NCBI GenBank assembly: GCA_023416315.1
Contig: JAEZIA010000212.1
Coordinates: forward strand, 1-6,327
Direction of reading: 5' to 3'
Source of the DNA: Actinomycetes bacterium
GTDB taxonomy: Bacteria > Actinomycetota > Actinomycetes > Mycobacteriales > Mycobacteriaceae
Length of the DNA: 6,327 nucleotides
The notes under the pieces are model-generated. The model made no database searches and was not told where the DNA came from. It saw nothing but the letters and a program-made list of their open reading frames with translations. Positions 5,147-6,327 of the stretch are shown piece by piece. How positions within the stretch are numbered: the stretch's first letter is position 1; each line of letters opens with the position of its first letter. The position numbers were made by a program, and so were the translations under genes.

Positions 5147-6319
5147 CTAAATGTCGAGCTCCCCGACCAACGAGTCAACCACCGCACGCAGATCTCCGCC
5201 GCTGCCCTCGGCGACCCGGTGCTGGCGCTGGTAGGACGCGCCGCGCCGCGGAATGTCGGCGACCGCGGCCAACTCGGTTGCACAACCCAGCGATTCGGCG
5301 ACCGGCTGAAGTCGGGTGAGCAGGTCGTCGAGATCCTCGGTGACCAGTCGTTCGTTGCTGTCGGCGTCGAGGATGATGATGGCGTCCAGGCCGTACCGCG
5401 CGGCGCGCCACTTGTTCTCCTGGACATGCCACGGCGGCATCACCGGCAACTGCTCTCCGGCTTCCAGCCGGCGATCCAAGTCGACCACCAGGCAGTGCGT
5501 CAGCGCCACCAGCGCGGCGAGCTCCCGCAGGTTGGACACCCCGTCGAACACCCGCACCTCGATGGTGCCCAGATGCGGCGAGGGCCTGATGTCCCAGCGC
5601 ACCTCGTTGATGTGATCGATGATGCCGGTTTTCTTCTGGTCGTGCACGAACCGTTCGAACTGCCGCCAGGTCTGGAACTGGAACGGCAGGCCCGCCGTCG
5701 GCAGCTGCTGGAACATCATCGCCCGGTTGCTGGCGTAGCCGGTGTCGTCCCCGGCCCAGAACGGCGACGAGGCCGACAGCGCCAGCAGATGCGGATACTG
5801 GTTGAGCAACGAGGAGATGATCGGCATCACCTTGTGCGCCGAGGACACGCCGACGTGCACGTGCACACCCCAGATCAGCATCTGCCGTCCCCACCACTGG
5901 GTCCGTTTGATCAACTCGGCGTAGCGCGGTGCATCCGTCAGCTTCTGCGCCGACCACGACGCGAACGGGTGGGTGCCAGCGCAGAACAGCTCCATACCAC
6001 GTTCGTGCACGATGTCGCGCGCGCCGCGTAGCGTCCCCTTGAGATCGGCCATGGCCTCGTCGACGGTGTCACAGACACCGGTCACGACCTCAATCGTGTT
6101 GCGCAGCAACTCTTTATGGACGTGCGGATTCTCGCCGACATCGGCGATCACCGCAGCCGCCTCATTGCTGAGGTCCCGGGTGGCCGCATCGATCAGCGCG
6201 AACTCCCACTCGACACCGAGAGTCGGCCGGGGTGACCCGGCGAAATCGATGCGGCCTGGCTTCTCGACAGGAGGTTTAGCCGGTCCCGACGACACCGCAC
6301 GCCACCCGCTTGCCGGCAT
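5147..6319 (-). CDS. YbdK-type carboxylate-amine ligase (glutamate-cysteine ligase GCS2 family)
   Basis: This protein of about 390 residues belongs to the GCS2/YbdK ATP-dependent carboxylate-amine ligase family (PF04107) and is predicted to be cytosolic. Visible motifs are PTLGVEWEFALID (32-44) with the ATP/Mg glutamates, HVHKELLRNTIEVVTG (66-81), GMELFCAGTHPFASW (108-122), RTQWWGRQMLIWGVHVHVGV (139-158), GYASNRAMMFQQLPTAGLPF (194-213), RWDIRPSPHLGTIEVRVFDG (241-260) and WHVQENKWRAARYGLDA (297-313). It closely resembles M. tuberculosis Rv0433 as I recall it. The start is uncertain. The ATG at 6319 has no visible ribosome site, the frame stays open to the right edge, and a GTG at 6295 is also possible, so the first 20 or so residues may change. 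Weak glutamate-cysteine ligase activity is known for E. coli YbdK, but mycobacteria use mycothiol rather than glutathione, so the real substrates are open. Confidence 0.92.
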   Translation of the reverse strand: MPASGWRAVSSGPAKPPVEKPGRIDFAGSPRPTLGVEWEFALIDAATRDLSNEAAAVIADVGENPHVHKELLRNTIEVVTGVCDTVDEAMADLKGTLRGARDIVHERGMELFCAGTHPFASWSAQKLTDAPRYAELIKRTQWWGRQMLIWGVHVHVGVSSAHKVMPIISSLLNQYPHLLALSASSPFWAGDDTGYASNRAMMFQQLPTAGLPFQFQTWRQFERFVHDQKKTGIIDHINEVRWDIRPSPHLGTIEVRVFDGVSNLRELAALVALTHCLVVDLDRRLEAGEQLPVMPPWHVQENKWRAARYGLDAIIILDADSNERLVTEDLDDLLTRLQPVAESLGCATELAAVADIPRRGASYQRQHRVAEGSGGDLRAVVDSLVGELDI

Positions 6320-6327
6320 CGCCGGTG

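Noticed and set aside
5175..5957. 260-codon minus-strand frame inside the ligase gene
   Set aside because: It is a frame shadow of the GCS2 gene, rich in Arg/Ala/Gly with no motifs, whereas the ligase frame has full family motifs.

Overview
The window reads as high-GC actinobacterial DNA, most likely from a mycobacterium (Mycolicibacterium/Mycobacterium). Every gene is GC-rich at third codon positions. The methyltransferase belongs to a family greatly expanded in mycobacteria. From memory, the minus-strand ligase and LON-domain genes closely resemble M. tuberculosis Rv0433 and Rv0434. No mobile element, CRISPR array, defence locus or RNA gene was found.

Positions 1-3958 (+ strand) hold the distal part of an Mrp-type (Mnh) multisubunit Na+/H+ antiporter operon: the 3' end of mnhC, then mnhD, mnhE, mnhF and mnhG, followed by a class I SAM-dependent methyltransferase of the mycobacterial TIGR00027 type. 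Every junction is a 4-nt start/stop overlap. The C-D and D-E junctions are each bridged by a tiny ORF (12 and 4 codons) whose start overlaps the upstream stop and whose stop overlaps the downstream start. This gives seven consecutive ATGA/GTGA overlaps. The operon is therefore probably translated by termination-reinitiation, and the methyltransferase belongs to the same transcript.

Positions 3959-4155 separate two convergent gene groups. The region contains a 7-bp hairpin just after the methyltransferase stop and a 34-codon ORF that looks like the broken N-terminus of a mycothiol-dependent maleylpyruvate isomerase/DinB-like protein. It also contains a 77-nt imperfect palindrome ending 7 nt from the stop of the opposing gene. 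The palindrome is a candidate bidirectional terminator or dispersed palindromic element.

Positions 4156-6319 (- strand) hold a compact three-gene cluster, read right to left. It runs from a YbdK-type (GCS2) carboxylate-amine ligase, through a small lipoprotein-like exported protein with an HdeA-like motif, to a stand-alone LON substrate-binding-domain protein. The gaps are 17 nt and 2 nt. The substrates of the ligase and the role of the other two are not known from the sequence. The small exported protein and the bridged junctions are the most unusual coding-level features; the rest is ordinary conserved mycobacterial gene content.
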